A stretch of DNA of 64,000 nucleotides from contig CAZDWJ010000012.1 of assembly GCA_964509195.1 (NCBI GenBank), forward strand, positions 29,566 to 93,565. The letters run 5' to 3'. The translations under genes and the position numbers were made by a program. Below are positions 1 to 9,500 of the stretch, one piece after another. This stretch comes from UBA4802 sp964509195 (GTDB lineage: Bacteria; Spirochaetota; UBA4802; UB4802). Below the pieces are notes generated by a model. That model made no database searches and was not told the origin of the DNA. It saw only the letters and a program-made list of their open reading frames with translations. Numbering within the stretch: the stretch's first letter is position 1; each line of letters starts with the position of its first letter.

Positions 1-797
1 CAAAACGGTCTGCAATTAAGTTTTTTACAATTGGCACCGGTGGGCTTCCGCTTGCTGGTGAGGTTGTACTGCGCCAGATTTCACAGTACACGCAGGGCAG
101 ATACATCTTCCTTACCTATGGTGAAACAGGTGAAAGCGAAGGCGGTAAAGAAGGAAGTGTAAGTCATCATACTGGTGCAAATTTCCAGACTGATAAACTG
201 GAATCAATTATTATACGCTTTGCAAAAGAGGAACTTGCATATCTCACTGACCAACCGCTGGAAGAAGGCCAAGCGTACTTTGATGCCAAAAAGGTTGAAG
301 ATGAAACAAATGAGGAAACACTGCAAAAGCTTTTTGATATGGCGATAGCTCAATTAATTGACTACTCAGCTATAAATATTCAGAAAGGAGAGCCAACCGC
401 TGTATTGCCTATAAAATCATCTGATGCTGCACTTGCAACCAATGCTGAATATTTCAGCGAACAGCTGTCGATGGCTCTTGGCAAAAACAAGGTGTTTACT
501 CAGGTTGAGCGCAAAAATATGCAACAGATATTACATGAAATAGGCTTGGGTCAGACAGGGATAGTGGATGAAACTTATGCTGCAAAAGCCGGTAAAATGC
601 TTGGAGCAAAGATGCTTATTACTGGCACTATGTATGCAAAGAATAATAATTATGAACTGTTCCTGAAATTAATCAGGGTTGAAAGTGCTGAGGTGCTTTC
701 AGCTACAAAGGCGATAGTTGATAAAAATTTAGGTGTTGCTGAAGGAGTAAAAAAAACACAGCTAAAACAGCCGACTAAGAAGAAACAAACAAAGTAA
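1..797 (+). CDS. VWA-domain / CsgG-like protein, 5' end outside the window
   Basis: The frame is open from base 3 to the TAA at 795-797, so the gene starts before the window and 264 residues are visible. The first ~70 residues (IGTGGLPLAGEVVLRQIS, then YIFLTYGE) look like the end of a von Willebrand factor A domain. Residues ~125-250 (AVLPIKSS, VFTQVERKNMQQILHEIGL, LGAKMLITGTMY) match the pattern of CsgG/FlgO-like envelope proteins, in which such a motif precedes an 'ITG' strand. The C-terminus is a lysine-rich tail. The ATG at 339 lies inside the open frame and is not the likely start. A role in envelope assembly is an inference from the CsgG-like part. The heptamer GCGATAG occurs twice here. 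Confidence 0.7.
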   Translation, partial: KRSAIKFFTIGTGGLPLAGEVVLRQISQYTQGRYIFLTYGETGESEGGKEGSVSHHTGANFQTDKLESIIIRFAKEELAYLTDQPLEEGQAYFDAKKVEDETNEETLQKLFDMAIAQLIDYSAINIQKGEPTAVLPIKSSDAALATNAEYFSEQLSMALGKNKVFTQVERKNMQQILHEIGLGQTGIVDETYAAKAGKMLGAKMLITGTMYAKNNNYELFLKLIRVESAEVLSATKAIVDKNLGVAEGVKKTQLKQPTKKKQTK

Positions 798-865
798 GCG
801 TAAAATGGCTTGAAATAGATGTCATCCAATTGTATGTTGCTGTGTAATAGTAAAATGTAAAAATT

Positions 866-904
866 GTATACAGCTCTGCAACCTCTGGCAGCGGAGTTGT
901 ATAC
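866..904. terminator. Hairpin downstream of the VWA/CsgG-like gene
   Basis: GTATACA at 866-872 pairs with TGTATAC at 898-904, and inner bases (GCTC/GGAG, TGC/GCA) extend the stem with a bulge. It lies 69 bases after the stop. No clear T-run follows, so it may be a weak terminator or an RNA-end structure. The rest of 798-1191 shows no convincing gene on either strand. Confidence 0.35.
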
Positions 905-1191
905 ACTATTATTCATATGATCATTTTGATACAAAAGATTGTATGGTATGAAAAGAAATTTATTATTTTAATGAAGAATGGCACATAGTATGCAAATATT
1001 CTACTTGAAGGGAATACCCCTTTATACATGGGCACTCTTCATAATCTTTTAGTAATCTCTTCTATTTTAAGATATTGGATGTTTTTGGCCTCATCAGCTA
1101 TTATTTTTGATATCGTAATTATTTCCATACTATTGGCATCTCTATTATACGTAGGGTAGCTCTTATAACTTAATCACCAAAAAAATTTTCC

Positions 1192-1222
1192 TTGACACAT
1201 ATACTATATAAAAGTATAGTAT
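1192..1222 (+). promoter_or_regulatory. dinB promoter with overlapping palindrome
   Basis: TTGACA (1192-1197), a 17-base spacer and TATAGT (1215-1220) form a near-consensus sigma-70 promoter. The predicted transcription start falls about at the dinB ATG (1227), so the mRNA could be leaderless or nearly so. A perfect inverted repeat, ATACTATA (1201-1208), six bases, TATAGTAT (1215-1222), covers the -10 and is a candidate operator. It does not resemble the LexA boxes known to me. Confidence 0.7.
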
Positions 1223-1226
1223 ACCT

Positions 1227-2411
1227 ATGAGTGAGCGAATCATCCTTCATGTGGATATGGATGCCTTTTTTACTTCGGTGGAGCAGGTGGATAATCCTTC
1301 ACTTAAAGGAAAACCCGTTGTGGTTGGAGCCGATCCCAAAGGGGGTAGGGGCCGCGGTGTGGTTTCAGCTGCAAGCTATGAGGCACGCAAATTTGGCATC
1401 CATTCTGCAATGCCCATCTCAAAGGCATATAAACTTTGCCCAAAAGCCGTCTTTTTGCCCCCACGGTTTGACCGATATGTTGAGTTATCGCACATTATAA
1501 TGAAACTAATGGAGCACTACTCACCGTGTATTGAACAGATAAGCATTGATGAAGCATTTTTAGATTGTAGCGGAACGTTAAAGATTTTCAAAAGCAGGGA
1601 GAATATAGCACATTGCATTAAGAAAGAGATTTATGAAGCTACCGGGCTTACCTGCAGTGTTGGAATTGCGTCAAATAAACTTGTTGCTAAAATTGCATCG
1701 GACATGCAAAAGCCAGATGGGCTTACCATATGTCCTCCGGGTAAAGAAAAAGAATTTTTAGCGCCTTTGCCAATTTCAAAACTATACGGTGTTGGCGCAA
1801 AAACACAGAAGTATTTAGAATCATTGGGATTTCATACCATTGGGGATATTCAGCGTACAGATGAAGGCTACTTGCATAACCTGCTTGGCAAATGGGGGAG
1901 TGTGCTTTTTCAATTTGCTATGGGTATTGATAACCGGCCTGTGGAACAGTATGCGCAGGCAAAGTCAGTCAGTGAAGAAACAACGTTTGATGTTGATACT
2001 GATGATGAAGGCGTAATTATTGCAACGTTAATAGAGCTGTGCGACAGAGTTGTAAGAAGAGCAAGGGGTGCCGAGTATTCCTTTAAAACCATTGCGTTAA
2101 AAATACGCTTAGAAGGATTTGAAACATATACGCGAAGCACAACGTTACAGCAGCATGTCCGTGATATGGCCACCTTGCAAAAGGAGATTTTACGCCTGTA
2201 CATTTCATTTGGGCGGGGTAAAAGGAAAGTGCGCCTTGTAGGGGTGCGGGTTTCCAATTTAGTGTGCAATGCGGACGTGCAGATGAATCTTTTTGATACA
2301 CAGCAACAAAAGGTTGAAAAAATTGAGGAGGTTATTGATACTATTCATAACAGAGGGTTGAATCTTTTACGTGCTTCAGTGATAAAACCACCAAAGAAAT
2401 CAAAGGGTTAA
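1227..2411 (+). CDS. dinB: DNA polymerase IV (Y family)
   Basis: The 394-residue product is a translesion DNA polymerase of normal DinB length. The N-terminal palm has DMDAFFTSVEQ, with the first catalytic Asp and the aromatic steric-gate position, and the second metal site is SIDEAFLD. A helix-hairpin-helix-like segment follows at ~170-200 (YGVGAKTQKYLESLGF). The C-terminal little-finger domain ends in a basic tail (KPPKKSKG). DinB enzymes extend mismatched or damaged primers and are commonly damage-inducible; the palindrome over the promoter would fit regulation. The next gene starts three bases after the stop, so the two are probably cotranscribed. No Shine-Dalgarno sequence precedes the ATG, which agrees with a leaderless transcript. 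Confidence 0.96.
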   Translation: MSERIILHVDMDAFFTSVEQVDNPSLKGKPVVVGADPKGGRGRGVVSAASYEARKFGIHSAMPISKAYKLCPKAVFLPPRFDRYVELSHIIMKLMEHYSPCIEQISIDEAFLDCSGTLKIFKSRENIAHCIKKEIYEATGLTCSVGIASNKLVAKIASDMQKPDGLTICPPGKEKEFLAPLPISKLYGVGAKTQKYLESLGFHTIGDIQRTDEGYLHNLLGKWGSVLFQFAMGIDNRPVEQYAQAKSVSEETTFDVDTDDEGVIIATLIELCDRVVRRARGAEYSFKTIALKIRLEGFETYTRSTTLQQHVRDMATLQKEILRLYISFGRGKRKVRLVGVRVSNLVCNADVQMNLFDTQQQKVEKIEEVIDTIHNRGLNLLRASVIKPPKKSKG

Positions 2412-2414
2412 TAT

Positions 2415-2831
2415 ATGGCAAAGCGTTTACGTGATTATGTACAAGAAATGGTTGAGCAATGGGGTGTGGAAAATCCTTTTTTTGGCGATAGCAACCAGGG
2501 GCAACTGATTGAACAGTGGACTACAGATTTAGAGGGGCTGGAAATATTTTTTTCGTATGTACGTAACAGCAGGTGGGTTACAATAACAGTGATGCCAACG
2601 CAGACTGGCATTAAGCCTGAAAAGGCAGTATACCGCTGGAAGGGGTATATTAACGAGCATATTGCTGAAACTGCCGTGTGGTGGGCGTTTGAACTTTTAA
2701 CTGAAAACGAAGCGCGAAAATTCTTGATACAGAATAAGCCGGTGGTGAAGTTTCAATTTATTCGGTTGGGACATCCCTATGAATTGGTGGTAAAATATGA
2801 TGGGTATTATTGGGTTGTAGAGGAGGATTGA
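2415..2831 (+). CDS. Uncharacterised 138-residue protein cotranscribed with dinB
   Basis: I do not recognise the family. The protein is soluble and rich in aromatic residues (many Trp and Tyr), with alternating strand-like segments (RWVTITVMP, YELVVKYDGYYWVVEED) around a central helix (AVWWAFELLTENEARKFL). There is no signal peptide or membrane segment. It starts three bases after the dinB stop, so translation is probably coupled and it is under the same promoter. A DNA-damage role is only an inference from this. It ends just before a hairpin terminator that separates it from the convergent CoA-transferase. Confidence 0.75.
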   Translation: MAKRLRDYVQEMVEQWGVENPFFGDSNQGQLIEQWTTDLEGLEIFFSYVRNSRWVTITVMPTQTGIKPEKAVYRWKGYINEHIAETAVWWAFELLTENEARKFLIQNKPVVKFQFIRLGHPYELVVKYDGYYWVVEED

Positions 2832-2832
2832 T

Positions 2833-2851
2833 AGGGGGCGTATTGCCCCCT
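2833..2851. terminator. Terminator between convergent genes
   Basis: AGGGGGC (2833-2839), loop GTATT, GCCCCCT (2845-2851) form a perfect 7-bp GC-rich stem, followed by CTATTTACTTT. It lies in the 29-base gap between the dinB operon and the CoA-transferase and may serve both directions. Confidence 0.7.
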
Positions 2852-2860
2852 CTATTTACT

Positions 2861-4282
2861 TTATACTGGAATCTGCTTGTTGGTGCGTGTCCAGATTTTC
2901 ATTATTTCAGCCTGCTTTACAAGATCATCCTGGAATTTTGGATGCGCAACGCTTATAAGCTTTTCGGCACGCATCCAGGTGGGGCAGGCTACTAACTTAA
3001 CTGCACCAAATTCAGTAACAATGTAGTCAACCATCTGACGCGGTATAGTAACTGTTGACGCAAGAGGTAACTGCGGAACTATACGTGATTGTAATTCCCC
3101 TTTTGAATCGGTGTATGTTGATGCAAGACATATAAAGCTTTTGCCACGGTTTGACCACTGCGAACCAAGGACAAAATCCCACATGCCTCCATTGCCGGAA
3201 ACCTGGCCTGAGCCTAAACTTTCGGCATTGACCTGTGAGAATAAATCCACCTGTATGGCATTGCAAATGCTTACCATGTCATCATTCTGGGCAATAATCC
3301 GTGGGTCATTGGTGTAATCAACAGGATATGAAGCTAATGCCTGATTGTTGTGCATAAAATCATACATGCGCTGTGAACCTATTGCAAACGTATACACGCA
3401 TTTAAATTTATCGATGTTTTTCTTAGCCCCATTCATTCGCCCTGATTCAATCATGTCAACGTAGGCATCAACAAACATCTCTGTATGGCCACCTAAATTC
3501 TTTAAATCAGACTGTGCAATGAGTTTTCCAACCATATTGGGCATGCCGCCAATGCCTAACTGTATACAGCAGCCGTCATACAGGAATTTCATAACATGCT
3601 CTGCTATCTTTTTGTCGGTTTCAGTAGGGGGAACGTCAGGTGCGGCAAAGAGCATTTGGTTTTCAGGGGCTTCCACTATGAAATCAACGCGTGAAATATG
3701 AATTGCTTCTTCTGATCCACCTAAACATCGTGGCATATTTTTATTTACTTCAACAAGCACATAATCAGCTGCATCTACTTTGGCCGATGTTTCGGAATTC
3801 TGCGGACCTATATTAAAAAAGCCCTGGTCGTCCATTGGACCAACCTGGAGCATGGCAATCCATTTTACCTTTTTGCTTTTTTCAGGGCGGTTATAGTAGT
3901 ATGAACGATATCCTGGGTCAATATTTTCATGAGGGTCTTGAGTAAGCAAGTATCGATAATAGAACGGTGCACGGTGATACAATATTGGACAATAGTAGGC
4001 AGCTTCTACCTGTGTATGGAGCAGACGGGTAAGTTTACTCCACTGCCAGTCAATATACGTAAAACTTTCCGGGTGCTTTATAACTTCTGGTACCGGAGGC
4101 AATGTTACTGCAGTATAAATTAATACATCTTTTAGTTCCGGAGCTCTCCGTGCCAGCGCCTGATCAAGAACAACAGGCTTGCCGTTGAAAAAACCATAAT
4201 CCACAACATCTCCGCAATCAACAACTTTGACTGCATCTTCAGGTGTTGTTAATTTGGACTTGTATTCATTCCAGTAATTCAT
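2861..4282 (-). CDS. Acetyl-CoA hydrolase / CoA-transferase family protein
   Basis: This 473-residue protein belongs to the acetyl-CoA hydrolase/4-hydroxybutyrate CoA-transferase family, which moves CoA between carboxylic acids, typically with acetate as partner. Family features are visible: a glycine loop (QLGIGGMPNMVGKLI), GGHTEMF with the conserved Glu expected to form the CoA-thioester intermediate, and GSGQVSGNGGMWDFVLGS in the C-terminal half. I place the start at 4282 (MNYWNEYKS) because GGAGG lies seven bases upstream; the in-frame ATG at 4312 lacks such a site. With the thiolase, hydroxyacyl-CoA dehydrogenase and ADP-forming synthetase in this window it fits fatty-acid or short-chain acid metabolism. 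The exact substrate cannot be read from sequence. Confidence 0.88.
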   Translation of the reverse strand: MNYWNEYKSKLTTPEDAVKVVDCGDVVDYGFFNGKPVVLDQALARRAPELKDVLIYTAVTLPPVPEVIKHPESFTYIDWQWSKLTRLLHTQVEAAYYCPILYHRAPFYYRYLLTQDPHENIDPGYRSYYYNRPEKSKKVKWIAMLQVGPMDDQGFFNIGPQNSETSAKVDAADYVLVEVNKNMPRCLGGSEEAIHISRVDFIVEAPENQMLFAAPDVPPTETDKKIAEHVMKFLYDGCCIQLGIGGMPNMVGKLIAQSDLKNLGGHTEMFVDAYVDMIESGRMNGAKKNIDKFKCVYTFAIGSQRMYDFMHNNQALASYPVDYTNDPRIIAQNDDMVSICNAIQVDLFSQVNAESLGSGQVSGNGGMWDFVLGSQWSNRGKSFICLASTYTDSKGELQSRIVPQLPLASTVTIPRQMVDYIVTEFGAVKLVACPTWMRAEKLISVAHPKFQDDLVKQAEIMKIWTRTNKQIPV

Positions 4283-4319
4283 AGATTTCCTCCATCTAAA
4301 AAATAATCTCATTAAAAAT

Positions 4320-4348
4320 ATTATAATAATACTGTATTATAATGTCAA
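4320..4348 (-). promoter_or_regulatory. CoA-transferase promoter with palindromic spacer
   Basis: On the minus strand TTGACA (4348-4343), a 17-base spacer and TATAAT (4325-4320) are a perfect consensus promoter, 38 bases before the start codon. The spacer contains the perfect 15-base palindrome ATAATAC-T-GTATTAT (4326-4340), a position where a bound repressor would block RNA polymerase. This suggests a tightly controlled gene. Confidence 0.75.
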
Positions 4349-4513
4349 TAAAAAATATAATAATATTACAATAATTATTATATAAATAAATATTTATATA
4401 ATAAATGCTAATAATGTTCATTTATATTTTGGAGATGGTATTCTTAAAAAATTATTGATGTACTATAATTTATATGGTGCAATGCATTACGTTTCATATA
4501 AAATAAAGAATTA

Positions 4514-4732
4514 TCTGTTAAAATCATTATAACGGAAGAGGAAAAGGATGCGATAGTTGAGTATGCAGTGAGTCATGGTGTTATTGGTGACACTGACAAA
4601 TATAGAGAAAACGCTAGGTAGTGTGTTTTAAGAATGTATACAAGAGCACTGGGATACGCTGAAGCTAAAGACACGGTTACAGACGGACAATGAAAGCACA
4701 AAGCAGGTAAAGAATGTAATTGCATAAATAGG
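4514..4732 (+). pseudogene. Fragments of a decayed gene
   Basis: Two short stretches read like protein but lack starts and are broken. One frame gives ELSVKIIITEEEKDAIVEYA and runs to a stop at 4620, and a shifted frame gives EHWDTLKLKTRLQTDNES up to a stop near 4730. They may be one broken gene or two. I cannot name a family. With the neighbouring fragments up to 5570 they mark a patch of gene decay. One copy of GCGATAG lies at 4550. Confidence 0.35.
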
Positions 4733-4823
4733 AAAGAACTCTTTATCGTTGGGTACTGAAAATTGTTATTTTATGTGAAACAGTATAATCAAATGGAAGT
4801 GTTTAAGTTACGAACTTGAATAT

Positions 4824-5084
4824 GTGAGAGATGATTTTAATAAATGTACTGTATTTTTAACACGCATTTATGAGAAGGATTCACGGTTATATGCAATATA
4901 TAAGGGGAAAGAATATTTAGAGAAGTATTATATATTATTTTTTACTGAGAGGACAAATTCAACGACAGTAATGAGCTTGATACTTGAAAATGTAGGAGGA
5001 GAAAAATTTAATAATTATCAATTTAAATCAAAAGAGATGATGAGGAAAGCACTAGAATATGGGAATGAAATATTAGGTGAATGA
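4824..5084 (+). CDS. Small hypothetical protein, possibly 5'-truncated
   Basis: An 86-residue frame can start at GTG 4824, but the open frame and protein-like sequence extend about 15 codons further upstream (IIKWKCLSYELEYVRDDF) without any ATG. It may therefore be a gene that lost its start, or one using a non-standard start. It is soluble, with a strand-rich first half (TVFLTRIYEKDSRLYAIYKG) and a C-terminal helix. Small proteins of this kind beside toxin-like fragments are often immunity proteins, but nothing here proves it. Confidence 0.4.
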   Translation: MRDDFNKCTVFLTRIYEKDSRLYAIYKGKEYLEKYYILFFTERTNSTTVMSLILENVGGEKFNNYQFKSKEMMRKALEYGNEILGE

Positions 5085-5177
5085 AGAAAAGATTTACACA
5101 AAAAGGAGAAATTGATTGTAGGAATAGATCACTGTGCCGTCATTTTTTGCTAAAGTACTGTGATACACGACAAAAAA

Positions 5178-5567
5178 ATGGGTAGTATTAGAGAGGCACA
5201 GATGGAAGCATAGCAAGTTCCAAAGCCTATAGTGTTCAAAGTGATACTTGGGCTGGGGTGGTTAGGATTGCGAAAAGTAGAAAGTGTATTAGGCAGTGCA
5301 ATAGATGGGATAATACAGTGGATAGATCAGAATGTGCAGGATGTAGTAAGAGGAGTACAGAACACAGGGCAGCGGGTAGTAAATTGGCTGAAGGATGGGC
5401 ATGTGGCATTGGTAATACCTGATAATATTAAGAATTATAATGATGACAAAGGACCAAAGATAGCGCATGCGGGAGGTGTGAGTTTTGGGTCATCTGACAA
5501 TAAACATATTACGGATGGATTTTTTAATGGATGGAAAAATAAAGTTAAGTTTTTTATTATAAAGTAG
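5178..5567 (+). pseudogene. Toxin-cassette-like fragment with in-frame stop
   Basis: The frame starts at ATG 5178 (MGSIREAQMEA), is interrupted by TAG at 5211-5213, and continues open to 5567. The part after the stop (QVPKPIVFKVILGLG, then VQNTGQRVVNWLKDG and IAHAGGVSFGSSDNK) has an amphipathic helical segment followed by a short domain. This is the look of the 3' end of a large polymorphic-toxin or Rhs-type gene. No parent gene, repeats or intact toxin fold are present. A 111-residue protein could be made from the GTG at 5232. Confidence 0.35.
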
Positions 5568-5579
5568 GATGTAGAAAAG

Positions 5580-6137
5580 ATGAAATATAAGATGATAATT
5601 TATTTATAATTATAAGTTTATCTTTATCATGTAAATTAGAAAATTGGAAACAAGAAAAAAACAATAAAGAAATTCCAAAAATTGATAAAATTATTAAGTA
5701 CTGATAGTTGTAATGAAATAAAAGAATGGAAGTATGGATTTGGATTTGATAAAGAAGGTAGATTAAGATATTATGATCCAAATATTAATGAAAAATCTGA
5801 GTTTGTAATAACATATTTTACTAAAACAGATAAAGAAATTTTGAAAAATGAAGGAAACCTTATAATTGCCGATTCAATTAGGATATATGATGATTGGATA
5901 TCTATTATTAATGCAAATAAAGAAAAAAGAGGTCTTATTGCTGGAGGTGGAGAAATATACCATAAAGTAGAAAACTGTAGGAATTGGGTTTCAAAAGATG
6001 GAAAAAATTGGGAAGTATTGGAGATTAAATATTTAAAAGAGACACAAGAAAAGAATTGGGTGGGGGAGCCGTTAATTTTGGTATATTTTAAATGTAGTTA
6101 TTTTGAGGGGGAATATTATATAACTTCACGTTTATAA
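5580..6137 (+). pseudogene. Lipoprotein gene broken by two frameshifts
   Basis: ATG 5580 starts MKYKMIIYL and stops at once. A shifted frame continues as FIIISLSLSCKLENWKQE, a good lipoprotein signal with lipobox LSLSC. A second shift near 5690 is needed to enter the frame that is open to 6137 (SCNEIKEWKYGFGFDKEG, then WISIINANKEKRGLIAGG, WVGEPLILVYF). Read together these make a plausible ~180-residue lipoprotein. Either the gene is dead or the AT-rich sequence contains base errors. The longest intact part is 151 residues from a TTG at 5682. It has no recognised family; it could be an immunity lipoprotein for the toxin-like fragment upstream. Confidence 0.45.
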
Positions 6138-6297
6138 TTAGGAAATAGAATATAGAATAAAGAAAAACATAAAGTTATAAAACATGAAAAGATATATTCC
6201 CGTATAAAAAACAGAGCCGTCATTTATTGTTATAAGGCAAATTCAAGAATGAAGTGCAAAACAAAAATTACAAAAATGTAGTCTCATATTGTAAGTT

Positions 6298-6365
6298 ATT
6301 TCATAAGCATCTAAATAGTGCATTTCAAACTTGAAGTTGCAACATTTCAAAATTGAAGTTGAGAA
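6298..6365 (+). repeat. Intergenic repeat, copy A, with tandem sub-repeat
   Basis: Bases 6298-6340 (TTTCATAAGCATCTAAAT, then TTTCAAACTTGAAGTTGC) match 14581-14620 with few differences and a 3-base indel. In copy A the second half is repeated in tandem (TTTCAAAATTGAAGTTG at ~6345). Both copies lie 130-230 bases upstream of a gene on the same strand. The rest of 6138-6392 shows no gene. Confidence 0.5.
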
Positions 6366-6392
6366 AAATGTTGACCTAAGAAAAAATAACAA

Positions 6393-6421
6393 TTGACACC
6401 AAAGCGTGTTAAGTGTATGAA
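6393..6421 (+). promoter_or_regulatory. Candidate promoter of the alpha-2-macroglobulin operon
   Basis: TTGACA (6393-6398) is followed 17 bases later by TATGAA (6416-6421). This gives a ~100-base leader before the ATG at 6529. A strong AGGAGGT ribosome site lies at about 6515. Confidence 0.5.
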
Positions 6422-6528
6422 AATGATACCGCTAAGGAATTTCCACCAACAGTGGGACAATCTCCATAAATAAAACAGTAGTATGTATACATAGTTAGTG
6501 TATAGTTTTTATACAGGAGGTTACCACA

Positions 6529-9500
6529 ATGAAGCTTACACCAAAAATAATTATCGCATCTGTTATTGGTATTATTCTTATAAGCATTGTTATTGTAGCA
6601 GCAGTTGTTACTACTAATGAGATAAATCTTTATATTGATTATTCTGTACCAAAGCCATACGCTGAGATGGTCTTGCAAAGCAATAAAGATATTTTTATTT
6701 TTTCAGATGTTGCATCAATGCAACGTGATGTAGAAAGCAAACTAATAATTACTTTTACTCCACAGATTGAGTACCGCGTAAAACCTCTTGATGCGCAAAA
6801 TTGCATAATTGAACTTTTCAATCCACTTCCTGCAAATAAATATCGTTTTAGTATATCTCTTAAAGATGTGGATACAAAAGATGTAAAAATTACATTGAAC
6901 AATGAAGAAATAGTTTTGCAAAAGGAATATTTTTTTGTGACGCCACTTCTTAAAGTGAGTAGCTGGAATCGTGAAAGTAAATTATTAAATGATCCTATTA
7001 CGTTTAGATTTAATTTCCCTGTATCGCTGGAAACAGTGAAAAAAAATATTACCATAAGTCCTGATGTTACTTATGATCTTATGTACGATGCAAATGATAC
7101 AACCAAGAAAACGGTGATTGTGCTACCTAAAAATGAAAAGAAAGCCACACAATATCAAATAACAATACAAAAAGATATGACACCAATTGGCGGTGTATTG
7201 GGTATGGAATCTAAGTTTACCTGTAAGTATGAAACCTTTAATCCATTTACTCTTATGGAAGTGCAATCCTCGTACGGCAGGTACAATGATGAATCATCTT
7301 TTTACCCTGATTATCCCGTAGAATTTACTTTCAACAATCCCATCAAATTGAAAAAAAATGAGTTAATTGCTTCGTATGTCACTGTATCGCCCAATCCCGG
7401 TGGTGTACAGGTTGATTGCTATGGTTCTACAATTTCAGTAAGCGGTAATTTCATTGGCAAAAAGAAATACACAGTAACTATCGCTAATGATTTACAAGAT
7501 ATTTACGGGCAAACACTTGGAAAAACTATCATAAAGGATATTACATTTGAACATGCCTTTTCATACTTTTCCTGCCCCACAGGCTTTATGATTCTGGAAA
7601 GCTATCTTGATACAATAATCCCAATGAAAATGGTGAATGTTTCTTCTTTCACCTGTAAATTTTTGTCACTTGAGAATGTGCAAGATATTGAAGAGTATGT
7701 AAAAAATCCAAAGAAGTACTTTGATTCACATGCAAAGGAAAAACAATATACGCTAAACTGGTCATGGGATGTATATAAAACAGTTAAATTTGATTTTTCA
7801 AAACTACATAATGCAAAACATGGGCTATTTGTGTATACAATAACTCCCAAAGAAGAAAATGCGTATAGCAAAAACCAAAGAAGTTACAGTGGCGTGTTGC
7901 AGATTTCGGATATTGGAGCAACTGTAAAGACAACAAAAAATCTTGTGCTTGTGCACGTTCGTTCATTACTTGATAATAAGCCACTTGAAGGTGCGTCGGT
8001 GTATTGTAGCAAAAACAATAGACTTGGAGGGATGACCGATAGTAAAGGTGTTACTTTTTTTCAAAATTCAAACTGTGAGCTTTTTGTGGTTAAGCATGGC
8101 GATAGTATTTTTTACTATGTCCCACAAAGTCAAAATACTTACAACGATGATGAATACGATTATGATTATGATGGATATACAGAAAATAATATTAATCTTC
8201 CAAAAAGGCGTTGGGGCTCAAGTTACTATATCAACATGCCCAGGATGCTCCTTTTTACGGATAGGTATTTGTATAAACCGGGGGAGATAGTTCATGTTAA
8301 AGGGATTTTCAGATACAGGAATGATGACGAGTGGAACCTTATTCCACCGTTTAAAGCAATTGATAATATTGTCGTAAAGGTATTTGATTCAAGGGATAAT
8401 GAGATTGAATCATTTAAAAAAGCAATAGCTGATGATGGTGATATTTCCCTGAATATTACATTAAAGAAAAATTGTCCAACCGGATATTACAGAATTGAAG
8501 CAACTGCCAATAGTAAGGAATATAAATTTGATGAAAGTATTAGTTTTCAGGTAGAGGAGTTTAAACCTGCAAAAGCTGAGATGAAGATTACACCGCACAA
8601 ATTGAAGTACACCTGGAATGAAGTATTGGGATTTGATCTTTTAGGATGGTATCTGTTTGGTGCACCGGTGTTGAATGATATTGAATATACTGTAGCTATA
8701 ACACCAATAGTGTACAAAAGCCAGCGATATCCTGAGTATTCATTTTCCACTCAAATATATGACTATGATGAGTATGACGAGTATAATCCGTCGCCCACTG
8801 AGATTGCAAGCGGTAAAGCAAGGATTAATGAAAATGGAGTAGCTAAGCTTTATGTTCCACTGAGAGCAAAAGATAAAATAGTAAATGCTGATATTCTTGT
8901 TACAGCAAAAACATATCTTTCTGATGATTCGCCGGTGTTTGGTGCAAAATCAGGGATACAGGTATTGCAACCGGTTCTTTATGGGATACGTGTGCCACAG
9001 TATTTTAACTTTGCAGGTAATGCAATGACTGTACAGCTTTTGGCGTTAAATAGCGATGATGCTGTGGTTCAAAATAATAACGTTGTGCTTGTTATTAAAC
9101 GGCATGAATGGCGTTCATATCAGATAGCTGGTGTTAATGGCAGGTTGCAGTGGGAATATAAAAAGATTGAAAAACAGGTGTATTCTCAGAAACACACCAT
9201 TGGCAAACAGGACGTAACGATTGTTATCAATGAGCCAGGCTACTACACAGCCGAAATATATAATACTACACAGCAGCAGAAATATGCAGTGCAGAGCTTC
9301 TATGTATTGGGAAAAGGTGAGACAGGATGGCGTGTAAATGATGATGAAACAATTGACGTGGAGAAAGATAAAAAGAGTTACTCTGTTGGCGAAACTGCGA
9401 TGCTACTTGTAAAAAATCCATTTGAAAACGCAGTTGCCTTTGTTACTATAGAACGTGAAAAGTTTTATGACTACTTTGAAGTTCCTGCAACAACAAGTGT

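Noticed and set aside
650..934. A 94-residue minus-strand frame
   Set aside because: It is antisense to the CsgG-like coding end, low in complexity and without a start signal.
950..1180. A 29-residue minus-strand frame starting MEIITISKIIADEAKN
   Set aside because: It resembles a small antitoxin start but stops early, has no good ribosome site and no partner; I could not support it as a gene.
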